Source of the DNA: UBA4465 sp002292365
GTDB taxonomy: Bacteria > Bacteroidota > Bacteroidia > Cytophagales > Cyclobacteriaceae
DNA: 64,000 nt
NCBI GenBank assembly: GCA_943788615.1
Contig: CALSQY010000004.1
Span: 620,001 to 684,000, forward strand
Direction: 5' to 3'
A program made the translations under genes and the position numbers. The notes beneath the pieces are model-generated. The model ran no database searches. It was given only the letters and a program-made list of their open reading frames with translations, and had not been told where the DNA came from. The number at the start of each line of letters is the position of its first letter. Position 1 is the first letter of the stretch. Positions 9,081 to 18,360 of the stretch are shown piece after piece.

Positions 9081-12000
9081 TAATTCTTCTCATTTTTCGA
9101 TTTTGAGCTCTCATTTGATTCTAAACTCCTTTTATTTAAACTTGAGCTATCAACCTGGATTTTAGAATTTGAAGCTTCATTACTAGGCTTAATCATACCC
9201 TTGCATGTCTCTACCCAAGGTATTTCACTTGCATCTCCCACGTACTGACGCCATTCAATGTCCGACATATTACGCGAAATATAATTACACAAATCATCAA
9301 CCATCTTTTTTGGCTTGAGGGGAAATCTTCTAAGTAATCCATCTTCGGCCGCAGTTACCAAATATCCTCCATTTGGATGAAAACTCGCGTCCCATACCCA
9401 ACCCTTGTGATCGTAAATGATTGTTGGTAGATCATAAATATTATCTGGATCCAAATCCCAAAATCTTACTGAATTATCATTACTTGAGACAGCTAGCAAA
9501 AGGTCATCTTTTGAAAACTCAACATCATTTACTTGTGCCGAAAAACCCATCAGCTCTGGACCATACTGCGTATTATTATTTCTATCCCAAATGAATGCAT
9601 AGCCTAAACCGTTATTTATGTTAAGCCCTCCTATTGCCAAGAATTTTCCATTATAACTAAACTTTACATCAAGAATAGGCTTTTGTTCCATGTCTTTTCT
9701 TATAATTTTTTTAGGTTCCTCCACTCCCTCTACATCAAATAAAATGACTTCTCCATTCATTGAACCAGCCGCCAAATATTTCCCATCAGGAGATATCGCT
9801 ATAGTTTTTGCTGTAGACTCCAACTCGGCTAATAAAATAGATTCTCGATAACTATTTATTAGTATTTTTTTGTCTGCACCTACGCTGGCAAATCCGAAAT
9901 CTCCATCAAAAAATACTAAGTCATATACAGCACCTTGATGACCCTCGAGTTTCTTTGGTTCTTTAAAAATATCATCTAAATCGAAAAGATCAATTTCATC
10001 TTCGCTCGTTCCTAAAGCAAGCCAGCGTTCATTTGGACTTATATTCACCACACGATTAACATTGGATTGTTTGTATACCTCAATATATGATCTATCCTCA
10101 AAATCCCATTGTAACAATCGACCATCACCACCAGCAGAGTACATTTTAGAGCCGTCTTTCGAAAAAGCTACACTACGTACATTGACGACCTCTCTGCCTG
10201 GCCCTGGTTGGGTATGCCCATGGTATTGATTAAAAGCCGAATCTGCCTTAAAAGTAGCTGCATCTCTACCCGCATCTGGGGCTTTCTCATATTGATCTAA
10301 TTTCAATAAACCCTTTATTCCATAATAAGCTCCAGCATAAATATCACCATTATATTGCTTATCAGGCTCTCTATAAGCAATAAAAAAATCATAAGCCTGT
10401 TTGGCTATGACCCCTCTCAATTGATCGTCAGGTACATCTATAGCTCTAAGCGCCATAGATTGAGCTACCGCTTGATAGCGTAATTTTTCTGATGTTTCTT
10501 GAGCTTTAAGAGCCCTTTTTTCTTGTAACACTGCATTGTCTAACTGCACAACCGCTTCTATCTTGGCTGAATCTGCCAGAGTCTTTTGTAGAATAGCGTC
10601 TTTTGTAGCTATTTCTGCCTCATTTTTAGCTATTTCTGCAGTTTTCTGAGCAACTGTAGCACTGTCTCTTTGAATATTTGCCTCTCGCTCAGCTAATTTT
10701 GCTTGCTCTAAGGCTGATAAGGCTTTTTTCTCTTCTTCCTTTGCCTTTTCGGCACTAATCAATGCCTCAGCAGCACTTCCTTTGGCTTTTATTGCATTAT
10801 CTTCGGCCAAATTCGATTGCGTTACTGAATACAATGTTAAAAATATTCCTAACACCGCAAAAGCACCAAAAACCAATGCAAGAATTCTACTGTTCTTTAC
10901 TTTCCTTTTTTGTAAAAGCGCCTTATTTCGTTGCTCATTTTCATAAGCACGCTCTGAAGTTTCCAAGAAAACCATGGCTCTTTCAAAAGCTTCATCGTAA
11001 CGGGTTGCCCAAACAATCGTTGGCCGATTAGAAATGCGCCAATTAATAGCCAATTGCAAATCTGGCATTTGCCATAAACTCGCCTTTCCCTCCTGAAACT
11101 TTCGTGCCGCCTCAGAAAGATTCAGATACATATCAGCAGATTTGCTCTCTTCCTCAAGCCATTGCTTCAATCTGTCCCAAATTCTCATCAAACTTTCATG
11201 CGAAATATCGATGACCGTTTCAGAAATAATTTCAACGCCGTGAGGTGGCATTAAAAGCGATCTTCCTGGCTCTCTGAATCTATTTACAACGCGCGCTACA
11301 TCATCTTCAGATACACCAGAGATAGCTGCGAGAGTACTGAGTTTAGTTGGTCGTCTAATCCCTGTGTTTTCGGCACCTTTTTCGGTTAATGCCTTGAACA
11401 TGGACTCAGCGATTTGACGTTCTCTTTTATTTAATAAATCGAAGGCTTCATTGGCATGTTGGGAGAGCGCGCTCTTTAAGGTACCAATAGCATTATAATG
11501 CTCAAGGTCAATAGCCTCTGTATCTTGACGAGACGACACCCAATAACCCCAAGTACGCATCAAAGCATGCTGCAATATCGGTAACTGATCAGGGTTATCA
11601 CCCAAATCATTTAGCAGTTGCTGTGTCAAACGAGGAGTAATTTTTCCACCACCAACAGCGATAGGCCCCTCAATAACCATACGCTTTTGATCCCTTACCA
11701 TTTGTGGTATCAAATAGTGAGAATCATTAATCAACTGAGTCAGATCGAGATATTTAGCACATTCTCCAATGAAATCAGATCGCATTGTGATCGTTATATA
11801 TACGGCCACTTCTGGACTCTCCACCGCTTCAATAAGTAAATTAATAAAAGCAGCGGACTCGTTTTCATCTGAATTTTTGGCTTCTAACTTACTGAAGCGA
11901 AAAAGTTCTTCAAATTGATCGATTACAATGAGTGTATTAATTTTTTGACCTTTATTGATCTGTTTGATTACCTCGACAAGTCCAAGACTTGAACTACGCA

Positions 12001-12406
12001 ATACAGTACTCACAATCGTTCGTTCGATCTGCTGGTCTTTTTGCGGAAGATTATGGTAGTCTTTTTTATATTTGAGTATTGACTCGGCGAGATTATCAAT
12101 GGGGCCTGATCCAGGCCTACTCACCATGGTTTGCCAATTGGAACCTGCTTTTGTCATCATTCCCCCTTGTAACGAAGGAATAAGTCCACAATACATGAAA
12201 GAAGATTTACCACTACCCGAAGCACCTAAGATCGCTAAAAACCTGCCTTTTGATAACTTGACTAGTGCATCATCACTTTGACCCTCCCTACCAAAAAACA
12301 AATAAGTTTCCTCGACACCAAAAGGCCTCAATCCTGGAAAAGGATTAAATAGCTCCGAGATATCAGATTCAATAATTTCTTTTTTATCTAATGTCTTATC
12401 ACTCAT
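9080..12406 (-). CDS. nSTAND-type NTPase with transmembrane segment, coiled coil and WD40 propeller
   Basis: The 1108-residue protein begins with a STAND-class ATPase of the nSTAND1 kind. NPFPGLRPF (residues 21-29) and FFGRE lead to a Walker A GASGSGKS at 61-68 and a Walker B LIVIDQFEELF at 159-169. A winged-helix-like region and the conserved DISHESLMRIWDRL follow near residue 400. One hydrophobic helix (about 507-530) is followed by a highly charged Ala/Glu/Lys coiled coil to about residue 650. Seven WD40 units then fill about 725-1040, enough for one propeller. STAND proteins are signal-activated NTPase switches. Here the helix would place NTPase and propeller on opposite sides of the inner membrane if it is a true single-pass helix. 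The gene overlaps its upstream neighbour by ATGA. Confidence 0.85.
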   Translation of the reverse strand: MSDKTLDKKEIIESDISELFNPFPGLRPFGVEETYLFFGREGQSDDALVKLSKGRFLAILGASGSGKSSFMYCGLIPSLQGGMMTKAGSNWQTMVSRPGSGPIDNLAESILKYKKDYHNLPQKDQQIERTIVSTVLRSSSLGLVEVIKQINKGQKINTLIVIDQFEELFRFSKLEAKNSDENESAAFINLLIEAVESPEVAVYITITMRSDFIGECAKYLDLTQLINDSHYLIPQMVRDQKRMVIEGPIAVGGGKITPRLTQQLLNDLGDNPDQLPILQHALMRTWGYWVSSRQDTEAIDLEHYNAIGTLKSALSQHANEAFDLLNKRERQIAESMFKALTEKGAENTGIRRPTKLSTLAAISGVSEDDVARVVNRFREPGRSLLMPPHGVEIISETVIDISHESLMRIWDRLKQWLEEESKSADMYLNLSEAARKFQEGKASLWQMPDLQLAINWRISNRPTIVWATRYDEAFERAMVFLETSERAYENEQRNKALLQKRKVKNSRILALVFGAFAVLGIFLTLYSVTQSNLAEDNAIKAKGSAAEALISAEKAKEEEKKALSALEQAKLAEREANIQRDSATVAQKTAEIAKNEAEIATKDAILQKTLADSAKIEAVVQLDNAVLQEKRALKAQETSEKLRYQAVAQSMALRAIDVPDDQLRGVIAKQAYDFFIAYREPDKQYNGDIYAGAYYGIKGLLKLDQYEKAPDAGRDAATFKADSAFNQYHGHTQPGPGREVVNVRSVAFSKDGSKMYSAGGDGRLLQWDFEDRSYIEVYKQSNVNRVVNISPNERWLALGTSEDEIDLFDLDDIFKEPKKLEGHQGAVYDLVFFDGDFGFASVGADKKILINSYRESILLAELESTAKTIAISPDGKYLAAGSMNGEVILFDVEGVEEPKKIIRKDMEQKPILDVKFSYNGKFLAIGGLNINNGLGYAFIWDRNNNTQYGPELMGFSAQVNDVEFSKDDLLLAVSSNDNSVRFWDLDPDNIYDLPTIIYDHKGWVWDASFHPNGGYLVTAAEDGLLRRFPLKPKKMVDDLCNYISRNMSDIEWRQYVGDASEIPWVETCKGMIKPSNEASNSKIQVDSSSLNKRSLESNESSKSKNEKN

Positions 12407-13908
12407 TTTTCACCCTCAAGTAATTCTAAAAATGGTTTCAAATGTAATAATTTGAATGGAGCTTGCTCACCCAATATCATTGTATTATTCTTCTTAAGAT
12501 AATTACTATCTATTCTTTTTTTATCTCTAAAATATACTGCTTTGGCTATCATTTTCTTCACTCTGCCAAATCCAGGTGACTTCATTAAATCCTGTAACTT
12601 TGTCCTTATCCAAGCTTCTGAAGTATTCCCGAAATAAATTATTGCCGCATCACATCTTTTGAGATTCTCTTGATGAATATAACGAACATCTACCAATTCT
12701 CCTTCAAAAATAGGCTGAACAACCCTAAAACCCTTTTTTTTAAGTGCTTTTGCCATCACTTGTCCCTCTTCGAGATCCTCTTTATCCAAAATTAAATATA
12801 TTATTTTTGATGAATCAGTTTTTGAGGGTTCTTCATAACCTGAAATATCACGATTGACACTATGGAATCTACCACCTGTTTCAATTTCTTCGATTACAAT
12901 AGATTTCATCTCTTCCAGATCTACCTCTAAAACTTCAGTTTCTTCATATAATGCAGCTTCAGTTTTTATATTCTCAATAAATATTTTCTGTCGTTCGGTA
13001 ATATTTTTTATTGATTGAGAAATCCAAATCAATCTCCCAAATTGCTTTTTTTTATCTTTTTTTAAATTTTCCTTTATCAAATTGCCTGAATATTCATTAG
13101 CCATTTCATTTTGTAAATCAACCAACGACAACTCGTGCCCTTCAATACTATCACCATAATCCTCTCCGATTAAATGTAGAGACAACCTGGCATTTGACAA
13201 ATTATTTTTGATAGTCGTTTCCATTTCCTGACGATTTCCGGTAATTGTGTTTTTAGGAAGTACCTCAAATCCATGACTCCGTAATTCGCGACGCATCATA
13301 TCTCTTTGAATTATCAAGTCTTTTCCGACTTCAGCTAGGTAAACAGTCTTTGCTCTTTTATTTATACTTTTAACTTCAGTTTTTTTTGATTTTGAAGACA
13401 AATATCTTGAAATATCAAAGGATAAATCGATCAACTTCATCCAATAATTTTTTTCTGCATCTGATCCAAAAAATCGATTAATTTCCCGAGGCATACCTGT
13501 CACATTATCTATTTCATATAATTGGTAATGATTTAATTTCAGTAATTCTGGAAAATTTTTAAAATTAAAAACTGTTTTATGAACTATCAGGCATCTCTCT
13601 ACTTCATCTTGAACCTCTTTTTGATAATTAGTGATTTGCTTTAACCATGAAGAAATCATTTGATACCCCTTATTTTCAACAGTCAGAAGCGGACTTACTA
13701 CCAATACCAAGATGATATTTTTTTTTAACTCGCTTTTTTTAAGCTGACTTAAACTGCATGATTCGAGTAAAAGATCCCGATAATTCATATGAAGCAACAA
13801 AGAGGAGAGAAATTTAAAAAAATTAGTCACCCAACCCTTATCATCACCTTGAATTGCTAAATCATCTTCTTCAGAGTGAACAACTAATATCTTTTCTATG
13901 GCTTTCAT
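12403..13908 (-). CDS. Protein with three TIR-like domains
   Basis: This soluble 501-residue protein lacks a signal peptide and is probably cytoplasmic. Three segments have a flavodoxin/TIR-like start and spacing. The first (about 1-115) opens EKILVVHSEEDD. The second (about 186-310) reads KTVYLAEVGKDL, RRELRSHGFEVLP and ARLSLHLIGEDYG, followed by LVDLQNEMA. The third (about 370-480) reads KIIYLILDKEDL, LKKKGFRVVQPIF and CDAAIIYFG. The middle unit resembles TIR/DUF4062-type domains that precede NTPases in conflict systems. Whether any unit is an active NADase is not clear, because the catalytic Glu could not be placed with confidence. The gene starts 25 bases after the translocase gene and overlaps the STAND gene by four bases. 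Confidence 0.7.
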   Translation of the reverse strand: MKAIEKILVVHSEEDDLAIQGDDKGWVTNFFKFLSSLLLHMNYRDLLLESCSLSQLKKSELKKNIILVLVVSPLLTVENKGYQMISSWLKQITNYQKEVQDEVERCLIVHKTVFNFKNFPELLKLNHYQLYEIDNVTGMPREINRFFGSDAEKNYWMKLIDLSFDISRYLSSKSKKTEVKSINKRAKTVYLAEVGKDLIIQRDMMRRELRSHGFEVLPKNTITGNRQEMETTIKNNLSNARLSLHLIGEDYGDSIEGHELSLVDLQNEMANEYSGNLIKENLKKDKKKQFGRLIWISQSIKNITERQKIFIENIKTEAALYEETEVLEVDLEEMKSIVIEEIETGGRFHSVNRDISGYEEPSKTDSSKIIYLILDKEDLEEGQVMAKALKKKGFRVVQPIFEGELVDVRYIHQENLKRCDAAIIYFGNTSEAWIRTKLQDLMKSPGFGRVKKMIAKAVYFRDKKRIDSNYLKKNNTMILGEQAPFKLLHLKPFLELLEGEK

Positions 13909-13933
13909 TATTTAATTACAACCTGAGGCAAGA

Positions 13934-16900
13934 CTAATTAAACACACTGACATTATCATCTAATATACTTAAATCAAATGGGTCTATTGACTCAGATTTT
14001 ATAGATGTATCGATTAAGTCAAGGAAAGCTCTTAATATCTCACTATGTAGTGTCATCAAATCAAAAATTTCCTCTTTTGGCAAAATGAAGAAGGAAGTCT
14101 CTTCTTTGGCCACTGCTTGATAAGTATATTTCTCAGTAAAAAGAATTACTTCTTCCCCCATAATATCTTTGGGACCCAATGATTTGAATACAGCACCCGA
14201 CCTCATCAGATCAACCTTCCCCTTGATGATCACGAACAAAGGCAGGTCTACACTATCCCCTTCATAAATAAGTACACTTCCTTTATCGACCTTCCTTTGA
14301 TTCATAGCATCTACCATTCTTGTGATACTATCCCCGGGAATAGATGCAAAGCTCGATAAAGATTTTATGAACCTGACCCTCTCAACTAATAACATTTTCC
14401 GATAATTTTCTTCTTCTTTATAAGCAAAAACAGGAGGTACGATGATCTCATCTAATCTTAATTTAGAATATGGTTTAATCCTATTCGTATGCACTTGATA
14501 GGCTTCAGGCTCCATTTTGTAAATGGAGTTTGCAGCACTTTGCAACAACAATACATCTGGATTAAATAAATTTGCAATCAAAGAATTGGAGACACGGGCT
14601 TCAGGAAGCTGGTGAAGCCTATCCATAGCCAAGGATTTTGTGTATCGTGTAATTCGATTAAAATCTCTATTAACGATTTGGGTAAGTAAATCCGAATAAG
14701 ATTCAAAATGTTCAGGGGGGAAGAAATTCAACAATAAATCCAATCGCTCTTTGTCTGTTATATCATCTAAAACAGGTAATAGCATGGGCTTAATTTCATC
14801 TTCAACAAAAACGTCCAACATCTCAATAGCAAAAGTTACTGAATCCATTGAACCATGGGATAAATTTTCCTTGACCAACTGCACATTATGTATGTCATAG
14901 ATCATACCCAAAAGAATAAATAAATTATTCAAGTTTACAATATTCTCCTCTTTTAATGCTTTTAGTAATTCTACATCCAAAGGATTTATTGGATCAACTT
15001 GGGGAATATCCTGAATGGCCTTAATATTCCAAGCGATATCACCTAAAAGATTTTCAATTATCAATTTAATCCGGGCTGATTGAAAATCTTTAGATTCAAA
15101 ACCCAAGGCATTTAAAGATTTTAGCAACTCGGAGACTACTTGCTTATCGGGAAATTCAATTTTTTTCCAAAGTAATTCTTTAGCTTGTTTTCCCCCAATA
15201 ATTCCAAATAACTGCACCACTCTTACCATAGTGGCTGTATGCTGTCCAGTTTTAAAAAAAGCGGCATCTGCAGCATGAAATATCCGATCACCCATATACA
15301 TTAAGGCAGACATGGCTGTATTACTGTAACTCGGAATATTTAAGTGATCGAGAATTAACGTATACATTTCAGGACGTTGCAACTTTCCAACAGCTATAAG
15401 TGCTGCAATGCGAACTTCTGGATTAATATCTCTTAATAACTCTACTAAATAAGGTAAATGCTTATCTTCTTCTAATCTAACCAGCAACCTTGCTCCGTAT
15501 ACTCTATCTTGCTGTCTGGTTGACCGTGTAAAACGTCTTATGGACTCATCATTTAATTCATAGGCCTGGAATTTCTGTAAAACTGCAATCGTCTTTCTTG
15601 CCAAAATCAGTACCGATTCATTTTGTTCCTTTTTAGATTCTTGCTTTATGATTTCTAAAGTTTCGTAGGCCTTGATTTCAGATAACTTTGAATAAGCGTA
15701 GCTTTTAACTTTTACACTGGATGAAGATAACTGATCCAAAAGAACTCGGGTTAATCTAATAGGATCTAGCTGTTCGTACAACCGAAGGGCATTAAGTACT
15801 CTTATTTCATTTTCACTTTCAAGTTCATTGTTCAATACTCTTAAGGCACTAAATTCATTAATTTTTCCTTTATCTGCTATTAGATCTCTTTGACTAATCA
15901 ATGTTTCCTTAAGTTTAATTTGATATTGATTGTACAACTTTACGGAGAAATAAATGACACCGAGGGCAATCACTATGATCAGATAAATAAAATGAATCAA
16001 CTTAACAAAAACCAAACTAGCTATCAAGATTTGCAATCCCCCAGCCAAAAAAGTAGCCACTTGTCCGATAACACCTTCTACCTTATTTTGAATATCAAAT
16101 CTGACAGTTAAGTTGAATGGTAAGAAAAACAATTTAAAAGCGGGTGACTCCAAGGCATCTCTCAATGAAGCTGTGAATGCCTTGCCGCTAATAATAAACA
16201 TAAAGAAAAATAAAAAGTCTTCATTGAGTATCTCATATCCAAAAAAATGACCTGAAACTAGACCTCCTATCATGAATAATATTAAAATAATTGGCATAGT
16301 CATCAGAGCTACTTTCAAACCAAACTTGTTAAGAATAATATCATTGATAAAAGTTTGAATAATGAAACTCATGATAATCACCGTGCCATTAAAAAAGGAT
16401 AAAAATCGATTTAATTTATCTTCTTCAGGATGATAAATTTCTATGGTTGCCAAAAAACTGTATTCTACGAAAATTGCAACACCCATAGAACAAATTATAA
16501 AAACAGATAATAGACGAGTATAATTATTCTTGAAAATGCCTAAATATCCTGTATCTTCTACTTTTTGATCTTTTTTCAATGAGTCAATAAGATCTACATT
16601 GTAATTTTTACAGATCAATACCGTCAACCATAATATAATGATCATCGAAACCGCTGATATGAGAAGCAAATCATAAGTATCATCAACGAAAGGGAGTTCT
16701 ATCAAGAGAGGTATTGAGAAAAAGGCAACAATAGTAGCAACTAATTGACCTGTATCTACACTTCCAATCAATCGTTTTGTTTGCCGGGTATCAAAAATTC
16801 TTCCGAATAATCCCCAAAAACCTAAAAGCAAAAGGGAGGTCATTGGACCCATCATCACAAAAAGCAAAAAAGGCAGCAAAGCAAATCCAGACTCCTTATC

Positions 16901-17224
16901 TCCTATCTCAACAAACTCAAAGGCAAGCCTTAAACCACTCACAAACAATGTGATCACCGCAGCATTTCCTATGACTAGCCGAGAAAATCTGATTTTTTTT
17001 TGGAGGTATACATAAACGACAGAAGAAAGTAGCCCTAAGGCTCCAGTTACAAAGAAGGACTCTGCTAGATATTTCTCTCCTAATGTTTGAATAAATAAAG
17101 ATTCCGATCCTACTTGATAACTCGCAAGGAAGAAGCCCATGAAAGCCCCGACTCCGAGCAAAAACCACATCTGCCTATCTTCACCATCAACCGCTCCTAG
17201 AAATCTTAGAAATTTTTTTAACAC
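13934..17224 (-). CDS. NTT/MFS-like translocase fused to HEAT repeats and cNMP-binding-like domain
   Basis: The 1096-residue protein starts at a GTG (17222-17224). The first 430 residues hold about twelve hydrophobic helices and the segment FDTRQTKRLIGSVDTGQLVATI. This segment is typical of the ATP/ADP-translocase-like (NTT) branch of MFS-type proteins that are fused to HEAT repeats. Residues about 450-930 are helical repeats (RVYGARLLVRLEE, NPEVRIAALIAVGKL). Residues about 960-1080 form a cyclic-nucleotide-binding fold (GSVLIYEGD, PLFVIIKGKVDLMRSG). Its phosphate-binding cassette is degenerate: MGEEVILF is present, but the conserved Arg is replaced in KYTYQAVA, so cNMP binding is doubtful. 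It heads the five-gene operon. Transport, sensing or scaffolding roles are all possible. Confidence 0.82.
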   Translation of the reverse strand: MLKKFLRFLGAVDGEDRQMWFLLGVGAFMGFFLASYQVGSESLFIQTLGEKYLAESFFVTGALGLLSSVVYVYLQKKIRFSRLVIGNAAVITLFVSGLRLAFEFVEIGDKESGFALLPFLLFVMMGPMTSLLLLGFWGLFGRIFDTRQTKRLIGSVDTGQLVATIVAFFSIPLLIELPFVDDTYDLLLISAVSMIIILWLTVLICKNYNVDLIDSLKKDQKVEDTGYLGIFKNNYTRLLSVFIICSMGVAIFVEYSFLATIEIYHPEEDKLNRFLSFFNGTVIIMSFIIQTFINDIILNKFGLKVALMTMPIILILFMIGGLVSGHFFGYEILNEDFLFFFMFIISGKAFTASLRDALESPAFKLFFLPFNLTVRFDIQNKVEGVIGQVATFLAGGLQILIASLVFVKLIHFIYLIIVIALGVIYFSVKLYNQYQIKLKETLISQRDLIADKGKINEFSALRVLNNELESENEIRVLNALRLYEQLDPIRLTRVLLDQLSSSSVKVKSYAYSKLSEIKAYETLEIIKQESKKEQNESVLILARKTIAVLQKFQAYELNDESIRRFTRSTRQQDRVYGARLLVRLEEDKHLPYLVELLRDINPEVRIAALIAVGKLQRPEMYTLILDHLNIPSYSNTAMSALMYMGDRIFHAADAAFFKTGQHTATMVRVVQLFGIIGGKQAKELLWKKIEFPDKQVVSELLKSLNALGFESKDFQSARIKLIIENLLGDIAWNIKAIQDIPQVDPINPLDVELLKALKEENIVNLNNLFILLGMIYDIHNVQLVKENLSHGSMDSVTFAIEMLDVFVEDEIKPMLLPVLDDITDKERLDLLLNFFPPEHFESYSDLLTQIVNRDFNRITRYTKSLAMDRLHQLPEARVSNSLIANLFNPDVLLLQSAANSIYKMEPEAYQVHTNRIKPYSKLRLDEIIVPPVFAYKEEENYRKMLLVERVRFIKSLSSFASIPGDSITRMVDAMNQRKVDKGSVLIYEGDSVDLPLFVIIKGKVDLMRSGAVFKSLGPKDIMGEEVILFTEKYTYQAVAKEETSFFILPKEEIFDLMTLHSEILRAFLDLIDTSIKSESIDPFDLSILDDNVSVFN

Positions 17225-17246
17225 AGTTTCAACAATTAAGAGTCAG

Positions 17247-17254
17247 CAAAATTA
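17247..17254 (-). promoter_or_regulatory. -7 promoter box of the NTT-TIR-STAND operon
   Basis: On the minus strand this reads TAATTTTG, an exact TAnnTTTG match, 22 bases before the GTG at 17224. The -33 position does not hold a clear TTTG. It is the best promoter candidate for the whole five-gene operon. Confidence 0.42.
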
Positions 17255-17358
17255 TCAAATCTTTATGATAATCACCTTTACATAATGCATAAACACATTA
17301 AATATGACGCCATGTCTAGCACAATAATACTGGAAATAAATAGAACATATTGCTATTT

Positions 17359-18159
17359 CTATTTTCGCTTTTTTCGCTTTTTCTGCTTAATTGAACTACT
17401 GCCTTTTCTTTTAAGTTGAGAATTGTAAAAAAGCAAATACCCTACTGAAACTGTTAAGGAATGATTTCGGTACTCGAAATTTTCGTAATAAGACAACATG
17501 TTTTCAAAATCATTACTTAATCCATTAAAACCTAAGTTGGAATGTGAGTAATTATATCTAAAATCAAAGAGCATCCGATCTGCTCCAAAAACATCCAAAT
17601 AAAATCCGGCCCCAGCGGACAAACCATATTGCATCCTATTGGCTTCCATTATTGATTTTTGCTTTTGTGAAGAATTGACCTCATTAAATACTACCGTGTA
17701 ATCTATGGATTCACCCCCAGTATTGTTGCCAATATCGGTGGTATACATGGTTCCATTAGCGGCTAACCAATAGTTCAATTTAATTCCGGCATTGACGTAA
17801 AATGATAGTGGGGCACCAGGGAAATTAACTTGTAAAAGAATCGGGCTTGTAAGATAATGTGTGTTAAAAATACTTGAAGCAGAATCGGTTATGCTTGGTA
17901 TGCTAGCCAGTGTTCTAGACCGTCGCTCGTAATTTAATTCCGAGGTCACAGAAAATCTTTTTGAAGCAACATAGGTCATGATCGCTCCTAAATGGAAATT
18001 ATAGTTAGTTGCTATATCGAAACTGTCTGTATAGGTTTCGTAGCGATAATCATGCGTGATTAAAGAAGGTCCTCCTTTGATGCCAATCCAATACTGTGCT
18101 TGCACGAGGCTGGAAGTGAGACAGAAAATAAAAGTGGATAAGTAATGATAAGTTTTCAT
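17359..18159 (-). CDS. PorT-family outer-membrane beta-barrel protein with basic tail
   Basis: The 266-residue product starts at the ATG at 18159. This places the signal peptide (MKTYHYLSTFIFCLTSSLVQA) at the N-terminus and leaves a good promoter box 18 bases upstream. An upstream ATG at 18240 would bury the signal. The mature part begins YWIGIKGGPSLI, as in PorT/outer-membrane beta-barrel proteins. It continues with amphipathic strands ending SLTVSVGYLLFY. The last 19 residues are strikingly basic (IKQKKRKKRK), which is unusual after a barrel and could contact peptidoglycan or another anionic partner. It diverges from the PorP-SPOR gene. Its function is unknown, and a part in type IX secretion is only suggested by location. 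Confidence 0.8.
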   Translation of the reverse strand: MKTYHYLSTFIFCLTSSLVQAQYWIGIKGGPSLITHDYRYETYTDSFDIATNYNFHLGAIMTYVASKRFSVTSELNYERRSRTLASIPSITDSASSIFNTHYLTSPILLQVNFPGAPLSFYVNAGIKLNYWLAANGTMYTTDIGNNTGGESIDYTVVFNEVNSSQKQKSIMEANRMQYGLSAGAGFYLDVFGADRMLFDFRYNYSHSNLGFNGLSNDFENMLSYYENFEYRNHSLTVSVGYLLFYNSQLKRKGSSSIKQKKRKKRK

Positions 18160-18177
18160 TATTATTAAATTGGATAG

Positions 18178-18185
18178 CAAACCTA
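18178..18185 (-). promoter_or_regulatory. -7 promoter box of the PorT-like gene
   Basis: The minus strand reads TAGGTTTG, an exact TAnnTTTG match, ending 18 bases before the ATG at 18159. It would exclude translation from the upstream ATG at 18240. No TTTG at ideal -33 spacing was found. Confidence 0.42.
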
Positions 18186-18360
18186 CAAAAAAATTAATGT
18201 TTTTTTTAGCCAAAAAAAGATAATTTGATGATGTGCTCATAGAATAAAATATATAAGGGTATACAACTCTTATTTGCTAATTTTCCCTTTTTATTTTGAA
18301 AAAAAATTTACACTTTTGAATAATCATATTAAACAGCAATCATATGAATCATCAGCTAAC

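Noticed and set aside
18274..18360. N-terminal extension of the PorP-SPOR protein from an upstream ATG
   Set aside because: It would put 29 polar residues before a good signal peptide that starts at 18361.
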